Origin: Actinomycetota bacterium | GTDB lineage: Bacteria; Actinomycetota; Actinomycetes; S36-B12 | Assembly (NCBI GenBank): GCA_030684515.1 | Contig: JAUXVJ010000002.1 | Location: 186,001 to 250,000 of the forward strand | Direction of reading: 5' to 3' | DNA length: 64,000 nucleotides | Shown: positions 17,857 through 26,218 of the stretch, one piece after another | Position numbering within the stretch: the stretch's first letter is position 1 | Layout: each line of letters begins with the position of its first letter | The notes under the pieces: generated by a model | Database searches by the model: none | Seen by the model: the letters and a program-made list of their open reading frames with translations, nothing else | What the model was told of the DNA's origin: nothing | Made by a program: the position numbers and the translations under genes

Positions 17857-18504
17857 TTACTCAGCGACCTTGATGGCTATCAGCAAGCCCGAACCCACCG
17901 TGAGCAGGGCTGGGATCCAGTTGTCATCGTCGCGAAGAGCGTGTGCCACATCGCGCAAGGCCACGGCCTCAGGGTTGCGGCTCGACGAATCGCCGATACT
18001 TCCCTCGGTCAGCATGCTGTCGAAGGCCACCAGACCTCCGTCGCGCAGGAGCCGCTTGGCAAGGACGAGGGCGGCCGGGTACTCGGTTCGATCGCCATCG
18101 ATGAACACCAGGTCGTAGGCGCCCTCTGTGAGGCGTGGGAGCACGTCGAGCGCGCGTCCTGTGATGAGGCGGGCCCGAATATGGTCGTACCCGAGATTGT
18201 TCAAGGTCTCGCGAGCAAGTCGCTGAACCTCGGCTTCATTGTCAATTGACGTGAGCACGCCCTCGGCTGACATTCCGGACAGAAGTGCAGCGCCCGAGAC
18301 ACCGGCGCCGGTGCCTACCTCAACAACGCTCTCAGCGTTGATTGCCTTGGCCAGCACGCGCAAGGTGTGCGCTGTTGACGGCGCGACGGGACTGCATCCC
18401 AATTCGCCAGCCTTGTCGCGAGCAGCGCGAATCTGCTCGGATTCATCGAGCCATTCATCGGCGTAGTTCCAAGATGCCTTCGATGGCAGGGGGGACGATG
18501 TGAT
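17857..18504 (-). CDS. O-methyltransferase (Rv1220c-like), probably with an ATC start
   Basis: 215 residues from an ATC at 18504. SAM-dependent catechol O-methyltransferase-like fold: VVEVGTGAGVSGAALLSGM (SAM loop), LTSIDNEAE, YDLVFIDGDRTEYPAAL and a C-terminal LTVGSGLLIAIK. The substrate is unknown. Start choice: no ATG, GTG or TTG occurs in frame near the expected N-terminus. A perfect GGAGG (18511-18515) lies 6 nt before ATC at 18504, and a minus-strand TAGGCT (18537-18542) would start the transcript near 18530, downstream of the in-frame ATGs at 18594 and 18576. The family member in Mycobacterium has a similar length. Divergent from htrA. Confidence 0.82.
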   Translation of the reverse strand: MTSSPLPSKASWNYADEWLDESEQIRAARDKAGELGCSPVAPSTAHTLRVLAKAINAESVVEVGTGAGVSGAALLSGMSAEGVLTSIDNEAEVQRLARETLNNLGYDHIRARLITGRALDVLPRLTEGAYDLVFIDGDRTEYPAALVLAKRLLRDGGLVAFDSMLTEGSIGDSSSRNPEAVALRDVAHALRDDDNWIPALLTVGSGLLIAIKVAE

Positions 18505-18536
18505 GGCGCACCTCCACGGGTGTGAGAATTGGCTGC

Positions 18537-18542
18537 AGCCTA
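18537..18542 (-). promoter_or_regulatory. -10 element of the O-methyltransferase gene
   Basis: TAGGCT on the minus strand; transcription would begin near 18530, giving a leader of about 26 nt with GGAGG. A plus-strand TACGCT at 18550-18555 is a matching candidate for htrA. Confidence 0.4.
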
Positions 18543-18596
18543 ACGCGTCTACGCTCGAAGCTGTCTGACCAACCATCGAGCGAGGAGTCTGCACCC

Positions 18597-19754
18597 ATGT
18601 CGACCGAGTCTGGCACCCAACCGGTTGCAGAGTCCCTTCCCGAGCCCCCGACCTTCGTGCCGATCGTGGCCAAGCGTGGACTCGGCGTGGCCGGCACCGT
18701 GCTCGTTGCAGCTCTCACGGCTGCAGTCGTCGGCCTTGGCGCAGGCGTCGGGGGCTACTTCATTGGGACTCAGGCCGACAACACGACGACTTCCACAGCC
18801 TCGTCCATTGCTCTGCCACAGGCCCCGGCTGAACTCTCGCCGCCAGCTGCGGGTTCAGTGGCTGAAGTCGTGGCTGCCGTGCTGCCATCAGTGGTCTCGA
18901 TAGTGGTTGAAGGAGAATCCAGATCTGGAAGTGGCTCCGGCTTTGTACTGCGCTCAGATGGGTACATCCTCACCAACAACCATGTTGTTGGACTCCTCGG
19001 CGATGGCGGCAAGTTGGGCGTCGTCTTCAACGATGGCACCAAGGCATCTGGCGAGGTCGTGGGGACGAACCCGGCTTATGACCTCGCGGTTGTCAAAGTC
19101 AGTCGCAAAGACCTTCCGTCAGTCACACTTGGCAATTCAGATGCCGTGCACGTCGGGGATTCAGTTATCGCCATCGGCGCTCCGCTTGGGCTCGCAGGCA
19201 CGGTGACCGCGGGAATCGTCAGCGCCATCAATCGGCCGGTGACCACCGGGGGTGACGGTGAAGCCTCGTTCATCAATGCCATCCAAACTGACGCAGCCAT
19301 CAATCCAGGAAATTCAGGTGGACCGCTGTTGAACTCCAGCGGACAGGTGACCGGCATCAATTCAGCGATCGCCACGATGGCGTCCACTGGAGACAGTGGC
19401 AGCATTGGGCTTGGCTTTGCTATTCCGGTGAACTCGGCCAAGCGCATAGCTGAGGAAATCATCGCCACGGGTGACTCGCGCACGCCAGTGATTGGTGTTT
19501 CTCTTGACATCAACTTCTCAGGGGTCGGTGCGAAGCTCAGCAAGGTCACGGCATCCAGCGCGGCTGCGGCTGCTGGTCTGGAAGTGGGTGACGTCATCAC
19601 CGCCGTCAATGGGCGAGCTATTCGCGATGCGACCGAGCTTGTTGTGGCGATTCGCGACAATGCTCCGGGTGAGAAGATCACCGTCTCGTATGAGCGCGAC
19701 AGTGATCCGAGGACTGCGACCGTCACTCTTGGCTCGGCATCAGGCAAGGGCTGA
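18597..19754 (+). CDS. htrA: membrane-anchored HtrA/DegP-type serine protease with PDZ domain
   Basis: 385 residues. A short cytoplasmic N-terminus (about 1-25), one membrane helix (about 27-60), then a trypsin-like protease domain with the triad His129 (TNNHVV), Asp162 (AYDLAVVKV) and Ser240 (NPGNSGGPL), and one PDZ domain (about 290-380; AAAAGLEVGDVITAVNGRAI). Degrades misfolded envelope proteins. The ATG at 18597 has GAGGAG 9 nt upstream. In Mycobacterium the order is sigE-rseA-htrA-tatB; here sigE and rseA are absent and an O-methyltransferase sits directly upstream, divergent. Confidence 0.93.
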   Translation: MSTESGTQPVAESLPEPPTFVPIVAKRGLGVAGTVLVAALTAAVVGLGAGVGGYFIGTQADNTTTSTASSIALPQAPAELSPPAAGSVAEVVAAVLPSVVSIVVEGESRSGSGSGFVLRSDGYILTNNHVVGLLGDGGKLGVVFNDGTKASGEVVGTNPAYDLAVVKVSRKDLPSVTLGNSDAVHVGDSVIAIGAPLGLAGTVTAGIVSAINRPVTTGGDGEASFINAIQTDAAINPGNSGGPLLNSSGQVTGINSAIATMASTGDSGSIGLGFAIPVNSAKRIAEEIIATGDSRTPVIGVSLDINFSGVGAKLSKVTASSAAAAAGLEVGDVITAVNGRAIRDATELVVAIRDNAPGEKITVSYERDSDPRTATVTLGSASGKG

Positions 19755-19761
19755 GCAGGGT

Positions 19762-19767
19762 TAGGCT
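19762..19767 (+). promoter_or_regulatory. tatB -10 element, leaderless
   Basis: TAGGCT, 6 nt, then GTG at 19774, in the 19-bp gap after htrA. Confidence 0.5.
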
Positions 19768-19773
19768 AGAAAC

Positions 19774-20091
19774 GTGTTCGATATTGGCATTGGCGAGATT
19801 CTCATGCTTGGGGTCATCGGTCTGCTGATTTTCGGGCCTGATCGACTTCCCAAAGCTGCAGCTGACGGCGCCAGATTCCTCAAGCAGATTCGTACGATGG
19901 CGTCCACTGCCAAGCAGGATCTCGCTGATTCAGCCGGGCTGGATATCAACGAGGCGATGGACACAGTGAAGGGTCTGGCTGACCTTCATCCAAAACGGCT
20001 GGCCAGCACGATCATGCGCGAAGAGCCAGCGACCAAGCCGGCGCCGAAAAGCTCAGATTCGCGCCCCAGTTTCGACCCCGACGCCACCTAG
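19774..20091 (+). CDS. tatB: Sec-independent (twin-arginine) translocase subunit TatB
   Basis: 105 residues. N-terminal membrane helix preceded by the conserved MFDIGIGEILML, with Glu8, then hinge FGPDRLPKAA, an amphipathic helix (about 25-60) and a charged disordered tail. The FDIG.GE and GP.RLP signatures distinguish TatB. It recognises Tat substrates with TatC, which is not in this window. Follows htrA as in Mycobacterium. Confidence 0.93.
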   Translation: MFDIGIGEILMLGVIGLLIFGPDRLPKAAADGARFLKQIRTMASTAKQDLADSAGLDINEAMDTVKGLADLHPKRLASTIMREEPATKPAPKSSDSRPSFDPDAT

Positions 20092-20097
20092 ACGCTT

Positions 20098-21234
20098 TTA
20101 GCGCCCTGCAGGCGTCAGACCCAGTGACATTCCTGCAAGACCGCGTGGCCGCATGCCAAGGCGTTCGGCAATCGCGCGCAGAGCGATCGATGCCGGCGCA
20201 TCGGGATGGCTGAGCACCAGTGGTCGACCATCGTCGCCGCCCTCGCGGAGCGCGACATCGAACGGGATCTGACCAAGAAGTGGAACTTCAGTGCCGAGCA
20301 CCTTGCCGATCTGATGAGCCACGAGCTGTCCGCCACCGGCACCGAAGAGATCAATCGGCTCTCCGCAGTGGGGGCAGGGAAAACTGCTCATGTTCTCGAT
20401 GACGCCGACGACCTTTTGGTGTGTCTGTTCGGCCAAGGTGCCGGCACGCACTGCAACGTCGGCAGCAGCCATCTGAGGTGTGGTCACGATGACAAGTTCC
20501 GCCCCAGGCAGCAACTGCGCGGTGGAGATGGCGATATCGCCGGTGCCTGGTGGCAGGTCCAGCAGCAGAACCTCCAAGTCCCCCCACCACACATCTGCAA
20601 GAAATTGCTCGAGGGCCCGATGCAGCATCGGACCTCTGAAAGCCACGGGCTGGGTGACGCCACCGGGCTTGAATGCCAGCATCGAAATCACCCGGACGCC
20701 GTAGCCGGTGGGCGGCATGATCATGCCTTCGACCATCGTCGGTGCGTCGAGTGCATCAAGCATGCGTGGGATCGAGTGTCCGTAGACATCTGCGTCAACC
20801 AGGCCAACGGACAATCCCATGTCGACCATGGCGGCTGCCAGGTTTGCCGTCACAGATGACTTGCCGACTCCACCCTTGCCCGAAGCGATGGCGTAGACGC
20901 GGGTGGTGGAACCGGGCTTGTTGAAGATGATCTCGCGGGCATCGGCGCCGCGAAGCAGAGTCTTCAGGCCGGCCCGTTGTTCGTCGCTCATCACGTCGAG
21001 TTCAACTGCAACACTGGTGACGCCGGCAATGGCGGAAACAGCGAGTGTCACGCGCTCGGTGATGGTGTCCTTCATAGGACAGCCGGAAACCGTCAGGAAG
21101 ATGCCGATCTTGGTGGCACCGCTGGAATCGGCCTCTACAGACTTGACCATGCCGAGCTCGGTGATGGGACGGTGGATCTCCGGGTCCTGCACAGTGGCAA
21201 GGGCAGCGTGAATCGCCTCAAGATTGGGTTGCAT
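20098..21234 (-). CDS. mrp: Mrp/ApbC/NBP35 family Fe-S cluster carrier ATPase
   Basis: 378 residues from the ATG at 21234 (an ATG at 21240 is also possible). An N-terminal DUF59/MIP18-like domain (about 1-90, with SGCPMKDTI), then a P-loop deviant Walker A ASGKGGVGKSSVT (about 117-129), DADVYGHSIPRML, the Walker B segment LLLDLPPGTGD, and the Cys pair in FPCPHCGE that holds a bridging cluster in the dimer. It loads or transfers Fe-S clusters. Convergent with tatB. Start supported by TAGCAT 7 nt upstream. Confidence 0.95.
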   Translation of the reverse strand: MQPNLEAIHAALATVQDPEIHRPITELGMVKSVEADSSGATKIGIFLTVSGCPMKDTITERVTLAVSAIAGVTSVAVELDVMSDEQRAGLKTLLRGADAREIIFNKPGSTTRVYAIASGKGGVGKSSVTANLAAAMVDMGLSVGLVDADVYGHSIPRMLDALDAPTMVEGMIMPPTGYGVRVISMLAFKPGGVTQPVAFRGPMLHRALEQFLADVWWGDLEVLLLDLPPGTGDIAISTAQLLPGAELVIVTTPQMAAADVAVRAGTLAEQTHQKVVGVIENMSSFPCPHCGEPIDLFGAGGGQLVAHQIGKVLGTEVPLLGQIPFDVALREGGDDGRPLVLSHPDAPASIALRAIAERLGMRPRGLAGMSLGLTPAGR

Positions 21235-21241
21235 AGACATG

Positions 21242-21247
21242 ATGCTA
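21242..21247 (-). promoter_or_regulatory. mrp -10 element, leaderless
   Basis: TAGCAT on the minus strand, 7 nt before ATG at 21234. The transcript would begin at or next to the start codon. Confidence 0.45.
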
Positions 21248-21257
21248 GGCGGGTCGA

Positions 21258-21803
21258 TCAGCGCTCGCGCTTGCGGTCCCGCGGCTTGGGTCGCTCTTCG
21301 AGGTCCATGGAGTCGATGTGATCGCGCAAATCCGAGACCATGTCGCGCAGTTCGCCTCTGATGTAGTCACGAGTGGCCACCTCGCCCAAAGCCAGGCGCA
21401 AGGCGGCGATCTCGCGCGCCAGGTAGTCGCTGTCGGCTAGGAGCCGCTCAGTTCGCAGTCGGTCTTCCTGGTACTGCACCCGGTCGCGGTCGGACTGACG
21501 ATTCTGAGCCAGCAGGATCAGAGGAGCCGCGTATGAGGCCTGCAAGGACAGCAGCAAGGTCAAGAAGATGAAGGGGAATGGGTCGACATGCCAGTCCTCT
21601 GGCCCGATCGTGTTGATCAGCACCCATAGAGCGATCGCCACGGACATCCAGGCGATGAATCTCCACGAGCCGATGTATCGAGCGACCTTTTCTGACACTG
21701 CCCCGAAGCGCTCCGGGTCGTAGTTGCCGCGCAGCGACATTCCGCGCTCCATCGGCTGATCGATGCCGCGAATCTTGCGCGAGGGACGGCTAACCATGCT
21801 CAT
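21258..21803 (-). CDS. DUF1003 membrane protein
   Basis: 181 residues with two membrane helices (about 50-70 and 80-105). The DUF1003 core is visible: RIxGSWxFIxxxxxxxxxWVLxN pattern (YIGSWRFIAWMSVAIALWVL), DPFPFIFLTLLLSLQA and QNRQSDRDR followed by a coiled coil. Function unknown. The ATG at 21803 (or 21797) overlaps the stop of the upstream MgtE-like gene, so the pair is translationally coupled; this pair is conserved in Actinobacteria. Confidence 0.9.
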   Translation of the reverse strand: MSMVSRPSRKIRGIDQPMERGMSLRGNYDPERFGAVSEKVARYIGSWRFIAWMSVAIALWVLINTIGPEDWHVDPFPFIFLTLLLSLQASYAAPLILLAQNRQSDRDRVQYQEDRLRTERLLADSDYLAREIAALRLALGEVATRDYIRGELRDMVSDLRDHIDSMDLEERPKPRDRKRER

Positions 21804-23037
21804 CCCCGTCGTTCTCGCGCCAATCCTCAGGCAGCATGTGGTCGATCACGTCGTCAACGGTCACAGCACCCAGCAGATGGCCGTTCTGATCCACCACGGG
21901 CAGCGCAACAAGGTTGTAGGCAGCAAATGTGCGCGTGACCTCACTGAGCGGGGCCTCAGGGTGTACTGGCACCAAGTCGGAGTCGACCAGCGAGGACACC
22001 AGGGTTGCTGGCGGCTCGCGCAGCAGTCGCTGAAAATGACATGTCCCGAGATAGCGCCCGGTGGGCGTCTCAGTTGGACTTCGTGTGACGTACACCTGTG
22101 AGGCCAAGGCCGGTGAAACATCGGGGTTGCGGATCTGTGCCAGTGCATCAGCGACCGTGGCGTCGGGAGAAAGCACAACTGGCTCGGTGGTCATCATGCC
22201 GCCGGCGCTGAGTTCGTCGTAGGAGAGCAGACGCCGGATGTCCTCGGCCTCTTCGGGCTCCATGCGGCGCAGAAGGTCCGCCGCGCGCTCGGGCGGCAGC
22301 TCCGACAGCAAGTCAGCCGCATCGTCTGGATCCATGTCCTCCAGCACATCGGCGGCGCGTTCGACATCGAGTAGCTGTACGAGTTCTACGCGGTCGTCCT
22401 CGGGGAGCTCTTCCAGGACGTCTGCGAGGCGATCGTCATCAAGTTCGCGCGCGACCTCCAGGCGTCGCTTGGACGACAGTTCGTGCAGAAGTGCTGCGAT
22501 GTCTGCGGCTCGCAGAGTGCCGATGCTGGCGATCATCGCGCTTGCACCCTGATCGACATTCGACAGCGACAGTCCGCTGACTTCCTGCCAGCTGACGACT
22601 TTGCGTTCACCACGGCGACGGAAGCCGCTGGATCCGAGCTGGATGAAGAGTTGGGTCACGCTCCAGTCATGGGTGCGATCGAGCTCCACGCCCACGTCGA
22701 CGATTGACACCTGCTCACCAGTGGCAAGCAGATCGACATTGCGATCCAGCAGCTCTGCCGTCAGGAGGGTCTCATTGGGACGCTTCTCGAATCGGCGCAG
22801 ATTCACCACGCCCGTCACAATGATTTGGTTCGCATCGATCGAAGTGACCTTGGAGATCGGCACGAAGATCCTTCGGCGGGCCTGAACCTCAACGACGAGA
22901 CCAGTCAGTCGCGGTGCAGCAGTCGTGCGCAGGACGATGATGCTGTCGCGCACCTTGCCGAGCTGTTCGCCATTGGGGTCGAATACCCGTACCCCCGCTA
23001 GGCGGGCGAGGAATACCCGCGTTGCGCTTGTCGTCAC
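21790..23037 (-). CDS. MgtE-like cytosolic protein: PRC-barrel, MgtE N-domain and CBS pair
   Basis: 415 residues. Order: an N-terminal PRC-barrel-like region (about 5-150), MgtE intracellular N-domain (about 155-275, with LPEDDRVELVQLLDVERAAD and repeated DxxADLLxxLPxERAxxLL helices) and two CBS motifs (about 280-405). The membrane channel domain of true MgtE transporters is absent, so it cannot transport Mg2+ itself; it may sense Mg2+ or nucleotides and regulate a partner such as the adjacent DUF1003 protein. GTG at 23037, leaderless. Confidence 0.88.
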   Translation of the reverse strand: MTTSATRVFLARLAGVRVFDPNGEQLGKVRDSIIVLRTTAAPRLTGLVVEVQARRRIFVPISKVTSIDANQIIVTGVVNLRRFEKRPNETLLTAELLDRNVDLLATGEQVSIVDVGVELDRTHDWSVTQLFIQLGSSGFRRRGERKVVSWQEVSGLSLSNVDQGASAMIASIGTLRAADIAALLHELSSKRRLEVARELDDDRLADVLEELPEDDRVELVQLLDVERAADVLEDMDPDDAADLLSELPPERAADLLRRMEPEEAEDIRRLLSYDELSAGGMMTTEPVVLSPDATVADALAQIRNPDVSPALASQVYVTRSPTETPTGRYLGTCHFQRLLREPPATLVSSLVDSDLVPVHPEAPLSEVTRTFAAYNLVALPVVDQNGHLLGAVTVDDVIDHMLPEDWRENDGDEHG

Positions 23038-23043
23038 CCAGAC

Positions 23044-23049
23044 AGGTTA
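23044..23049 (-). promoter_or_regulatory. -10 element of the MgtE-like gene, leaderless
   Basis: TAACCT on the minus strand, 6 nt before the GTG at 23037. Confidence 0.5.
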
Positions 23050-23100
23050 CCGTCGAAAGCACTGCGGCCTGTTCAGGCGCGGACCCGCACTTGGCGCGGC

Positions 23101-23478
23101 TTACGAGCTGACACGAGCAATGCGCGCCCAGACGAGGGTCTGATCTGCAGTGGTCTGCCAGCCCCAACTCTGCGCTAGCGAGTCGACCATGCGCAGTCCT
23201 CTACCCGCGATTCGCAGTTCAAGGGCCCAAGCGCGCGGAGGCATGGCCAGGCTGACACTTCCCCGTTGCTGCACGCTGATGCTCAGCCACTGCGTCGAGC
23301 AACTTCCACTCAGGGTCACTGGTCCCTTGCCATCGCGAATGGCATTCGTGCACAACTCATTGGCCATGATGACGATCGATTCAGGATCGACTCCCTGTGC
23401 CACACACCAAGCCTCGAGCGCGTTGCGGGCGGGTCGCAGCGCCGAGGGCTCATGTTCCAGCTCGTGCACAAAACGCAT
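23101..23478 (-). CDS. RsbW-like ATP-binding protein (HATPase)
   Basis: 125 residues. GHKL ATPase fold of the anti-sigma-factor kinase type: N-box IVIMANELCTNAI (Glu and Asn that bind Mg-ATP, about 42-54) and a glycine-rich GRGLRMVDSL lid region. Members often regulate sigma-B-like factors or act with PP2C phosphatases; no such partner is adjacent, so the role is open. The ATG at 23478 is preferred to the GTG at 23496 because TACTCT sits 7 nt upstream. Confidence 0.8.
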   Translation of the reverse strand: MRFVHELEHEPSALRPARNALEAWCVAQGVDPESIVIMANELCTNAIRDGKGPVTLSGSCSTQWLSISVQQRGSVSLAMPPRAWALELRIAGRGLRMVDSLAQSWGWQTTADQTLVWARIARVSS

Positions 23479-23485
23479 GCTTTTC

Positions 23486-23491
23486 AGAGTA
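23486..23491 (-). promoter_or_regulatory. -10 element of the RsbW-like gene, leaderless
   Basis: TACTCT on the minus strand, 7 nt before ATG at 23478. It lies inside the longer in-frame ORF, which argues against the upstream GTG start. Confidence 0.45.
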
Positions 23492-23540
23492 GCCACTGTC
23501 CGCGGGTGGAGGGATCAATGCCGAGCCTGCAGCGTGGCGA

Positions 23541-23546
23541 CACAAT
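23541..23546 (+). promoter_or_regulatory. candidate -10 element of the ParA-like gene
   Basis: CACAAT, 6 nt before the ATG at 23553. One mismatch to TANNNT. Confidence 0.3.
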
Positions 23547-23552
23547 ATGGCC

Positions 23553-24311
23553 ATGGCCCGGGTCCTTGCATTTGCAAATCAGAAGGGCGGAGTCGGAAAG
23601 ACCACTTCAGTCGTGACCGTGGCAGCAGCGATGGCCGAGATGGGTCGGCGTGTTCTCGTCGTTGATCTCGATGCCCAAGCGTGCGCGACTTTCAGTCTGG
23701 GCATCGATCCCGAGGATCTTCAACGTGATGTCCGTGGAGTGCTCGTCAACGGAGCCGAAGCGACTCAAGCGCTGATCCGGACCGACGATGGAGTTGATCT
23801 GCTGCCTGCAAGCATCGGACTCGCCGACGCTGATGCGGCGCTGGCTTCGACCAAAGGTCGCGAGCTCGCAGTGCGCAACGCGCTCAAGCCACTGCAGTCT
23901 GAATACGACTGGATTCTTCTGGATTGCGCGCCGTCACTTGGCATCGTCACCATCGGCGCCTTGATCGCGGCCAATGCCGTCGCCATCCCGCTGCAATGCG
24001 AAACGCTCTCTCATCGTGGGGTGGGCCAGTTGCTGCAGACCATTGAAGAAGTGCGCAACTACGTCAATCCGAAATTGAAGATCGCCGGCATCATTCCGAC
24101 GCAATACGACGGGCGAACCCTGCATGCGCGGGCAGTGCTCAGCGATCTGCCCGAGCGATATCACGTCAATGTCCTGCCGGCGATTCACCGATCCATCAGG
24201 TTCGCCGAGGCGCCAGCAGTTGGTCGCACGGTCCTTTCGACGGCACCAAACAGCGTTGGTGCGCGTGACTACCGAGCGCTAGCCCAGGCTCTGGTGGATC
24301 AGGCGAACTGA
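23553..24311 (+). CDS. ParA/Soj-like ATPase
   Basis: 252 residues. Deviant Walker A FANQKGGVGKTTS (about 6-18) with the signature lysine, VDLDAQACATFSLG (Walker A'), DWILLDCAPSLG (Walker B) and PLQCETLSHRGVGQLL. No N-terminal DNA-binding extension and no parB next to it, so it is an orphan ParA, like the mycobacterial paralogue beside rhlE. Might position cargo other than the chromosome. Start at the second ATG (23553); 23547 is possible. The stop is 1 bp from the convergent helicase gene. Confidence 0.88.
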   Translation: MARVLAFANQKGGVGKTTSVVTVAAAMAEMGRRVLVVDLDAQACATFSLGIDPEDLQRDVRGVLVNGAEATQALIRTDDGVDLLPASIGLADADAALASTKGRELAVRNALKPLQSEYDWILLDCAPSLGIVTIGALIAANAVAIPLQCETLSHRGVGQLLQTIEEVRNYVNPKLKIAGIIPTQYDGRTLHARAVLSDLPERYHVNVLPAIHRSIRFAEAPAVGRTVLSTAPNSVGARDYRALAQALVDQAN

Positions 24312-24312
24312 A

Positions 24313-25785
24313 TCACTCGGGCTTTACTGCAGGCTTGCCGCTGCGCGTACGTCGGCGTTGACGGGCCTTGCTCTCAGCCTTGAGTGCGGGATCGTCAGTT
24401 TTCGCAGTTGCGGCCGGCTTTGAGTGGCTGCGCTGCTCATGCTTGCGTGGCTTGTCCTGATGCTGCGAGCGAGAAGGCTGACTGGATTGCTTCGGCTTCT
24501 TGCCTGTCTCGCCAATGTCTTCCACATTCTCTGCGCCCAGACCTTCGCGAGTGCGCCCGGCCTTGGGCAAGGTGCCAGTGGTGCCAGCCGGAATGTTCAG
24601 ACCAGTGAAGATGTGATCGCTCGTTGAGTAGGTCTCGATCGGATCCTTGAACGGCAGTTTCAAAGCGCGATCAATCATCTGCCAGCGAGCGATGTCTTCC
24701 CAGTCAACCAAGGTGACGGCAACGCCGGAATTGCCGGCACGACCTGTGCGCCCAATTCGATGCAGGTAGGTCTTCTCATCGTCAGGGCATTCGAAGTTGA
24801 TGACGTGAGTGACGTTGTCCACGTCGATGCCCCGTGCAGCCACATCGGTGGCCACGAGGATGTCGACCTTGCCATTGCGGAAGGCGCGCAGGGCTTGCTC
24901 GCGCGCTCCTTGGCCAAGGTCACCGTGCACACTGCCGACAGCAAATCCACGCTCGGTGAGGTCGTCGGCGATCTTCTGAGCTTTGCGCTTTGTGCGGGTG
25001 AAGATCATCGCCAATTGACGGCTCTCGGCCTGCAGGATCCGCGCAACGATTTCAATCTTGTCCAGGGGATGAGCGCGCCAGACATGCTGCTCGATGGCGT
25101 CAACTGTCGCGCTCTCGTCGCCTGGATCGCTTGCGCGAATGTGCGTGGGTTGTGTCATGTACCGGCGCGCGAGATTGACGATCTGGCCCGGCATCGTTGC
25201 CGAGAACAGCATGGTCTGTCGCTTTGCGGGCACAGCAGAAACGATGCGCTCAACGTCAGGCAGGAAGCCCATGTCGAGCATCTCGTCAGCCTCGTCAAGT
25301 ACGAGAACACGCACGGCGCTCAGATCAAGGTCGCGCCGGTTGGAAAGGTCGATGATTCGTCCGGGGGTACCGACGACGACGTCAATGCCGTTCTTCAACG
25401 CTTCGATCTGCGGCTCATAGGCACGGCCGCCGTACACAGCGAGCACGCGAACACCGCGCAGGCGCCCAGCGCGCTCGAGGTCGGTGGCAACCTGAAGTCC
25501 GAGCTCACGCGTGGGACAGATGACCAAGGCCTGTGGGCGATCGCGGTCACCTTCGAGATCAACGCGCTGCAGCAGCGGGATGCCAAAGCCGAGTGTCTTG
25601 CCCGTGCCGGTCTTGGCCTGACCGATGATGTCGCGACCTTCAAAGGCCATGGACAGGCACATCTCCTGAATCGGAAATGCGCGCTCTATTCCATCCTCAA
25701 GGAGCGCAGCGACGATCGTGGGATCCGTACCGAGCTCTGCAAACGTGGGTGCATGTGTCGGATCAACAGTTGATGAGGTACTCAG
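24313..25785 (-). CDS. DEAD-box RNA helicase, probable CTG start
   Basis: 490 residues from CTG at 25785. The only nearby ATG (25662) would remove the Q motif, which is clearly present upstream in frame (FAELG...GIERAFPIQEM, residues 15-42). Between the upstream TAG and the Q motif there is no ATG, GTG or TTG; CTG at 25785 has GGGAG 5 nt before it. Motif I AKTGTGKT (57-64), motif Ib, DEAD (164-167), SAT (195-197) and HRIGRTGRAG are intact. A basic, low-complexity tail (about 410-490) is RNA-binding-like. The role is RNA remodelling (RhlE/CsdA type). Confidence 0.9.
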   Translation of the reverse strand: MSTSSTVDPTHAPTFAELGTDPTIVAALLEDGIERAFPIQEMCLSMAFEGRDIIGQAKTGTGKTLGFGIPLLQRVDLEGDRDRPQALVICPTRELGLQVATDLERAGRLRGVRVLAVYGGRAYEPQIEALKNGIDVVVGTPGRIIDLSNRRDLDLSAVRVLVLDEADEMLDMGFLPDVERIVSAVPAKRQTMLFSATMPGQIVNLARRYMTQPTHIRASDPGDESATVDAIEQHVWRAHPLDKIEIVARILQAESRQLAMIFTRTKRKAQKIADDLTERGFAVGSVHGDLGQGAREQALRAFRNGKVDILVATDVAARGIDVDNVTHVINFECPDDEKTYLHRIGRTGRAGNSGVAVTLVDWEDIARWQMIDRALKLPFKDPIETYSTSDHIFTGLNIPAGTTGTLPKAGRTREGLGAENVEDIGETGKKPKQSSQPSRSQHQDKPRKHEQRSHSKPAATAKTDDPALKAESKARQRRRTRSGKPAVKPE

Positions 25786-25926
25786 GGTGACTCCCAGGGT
25801 CTACTCGTGTGACGGAAGACCAATTGCCCTTATCGACACGATGAATGCCAAGTGTAGCCATGCGGGCTCCAGGAGCCCTTGGCTGAGCGGGAGTGCTGGT
25901 AGGGCTCGATTTCTCAGGCCATGGCT

Positions 25927-26148
25927 CTAGTGGCCGAAGCCGACCTTGCGGCTGGTGCCCGGCCCGATTTCTATGTAGGCGATCTTCTCAGCCGGAACGA
26001 GAACGGTGCGTCCCTTGTCATCGGTCAACTTGAGCACTCCACCGCTGGCAATGGCCGCGTCAACGAGCTTGGCAACATCGGCGGGCTTGTCTTCGCTGTC
26101 GAGGGCGATCTCGCGTGATGAGTAGGTGACGCCGATCTTGATCTCCAT
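25927..26148 (-). CDS. DUF3107 protein
   Basis: 73 residues, MEIKIGVTYSSREIALDSED and ending in GLPAEK-like VLVPAEKIAYIEIG. A short conserved actinobacterial family of unknown function (TB9.4-like in Mycobacterium, also near a DEAD helicase). The ATG at 26148 has GAGGGG upstream; the longer ORF from 26181 is not needed. The 141 bp between it and the helicase show nothing recognisable. Confidence 0.9.
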   Translation of the reverse strand: MEIKIGVTYSSREIALDSEDKPADVAKLVDAAIASGGVLKLTDDKGRTVLVPAEKIAYIEIGPGTSRKVGFGH

Positions 26149-26206
26149 GTATTGCCCCTCTTGTTCAGTGCTCAGGTGCACATCGTGTCAGTCTGGACAT
26201 TCTCGC

Positions 26207-26212
26207 TAACCT
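26207..26212 (+). promoter_or_regulatory. -10 element of the alpha/beta hydrolase gene, leaderless
   Basis: TAACCT, 6 nt, then GTG at 26219. Confidence 0.5.
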
Positions 26213-26218
26213 TGCGGG

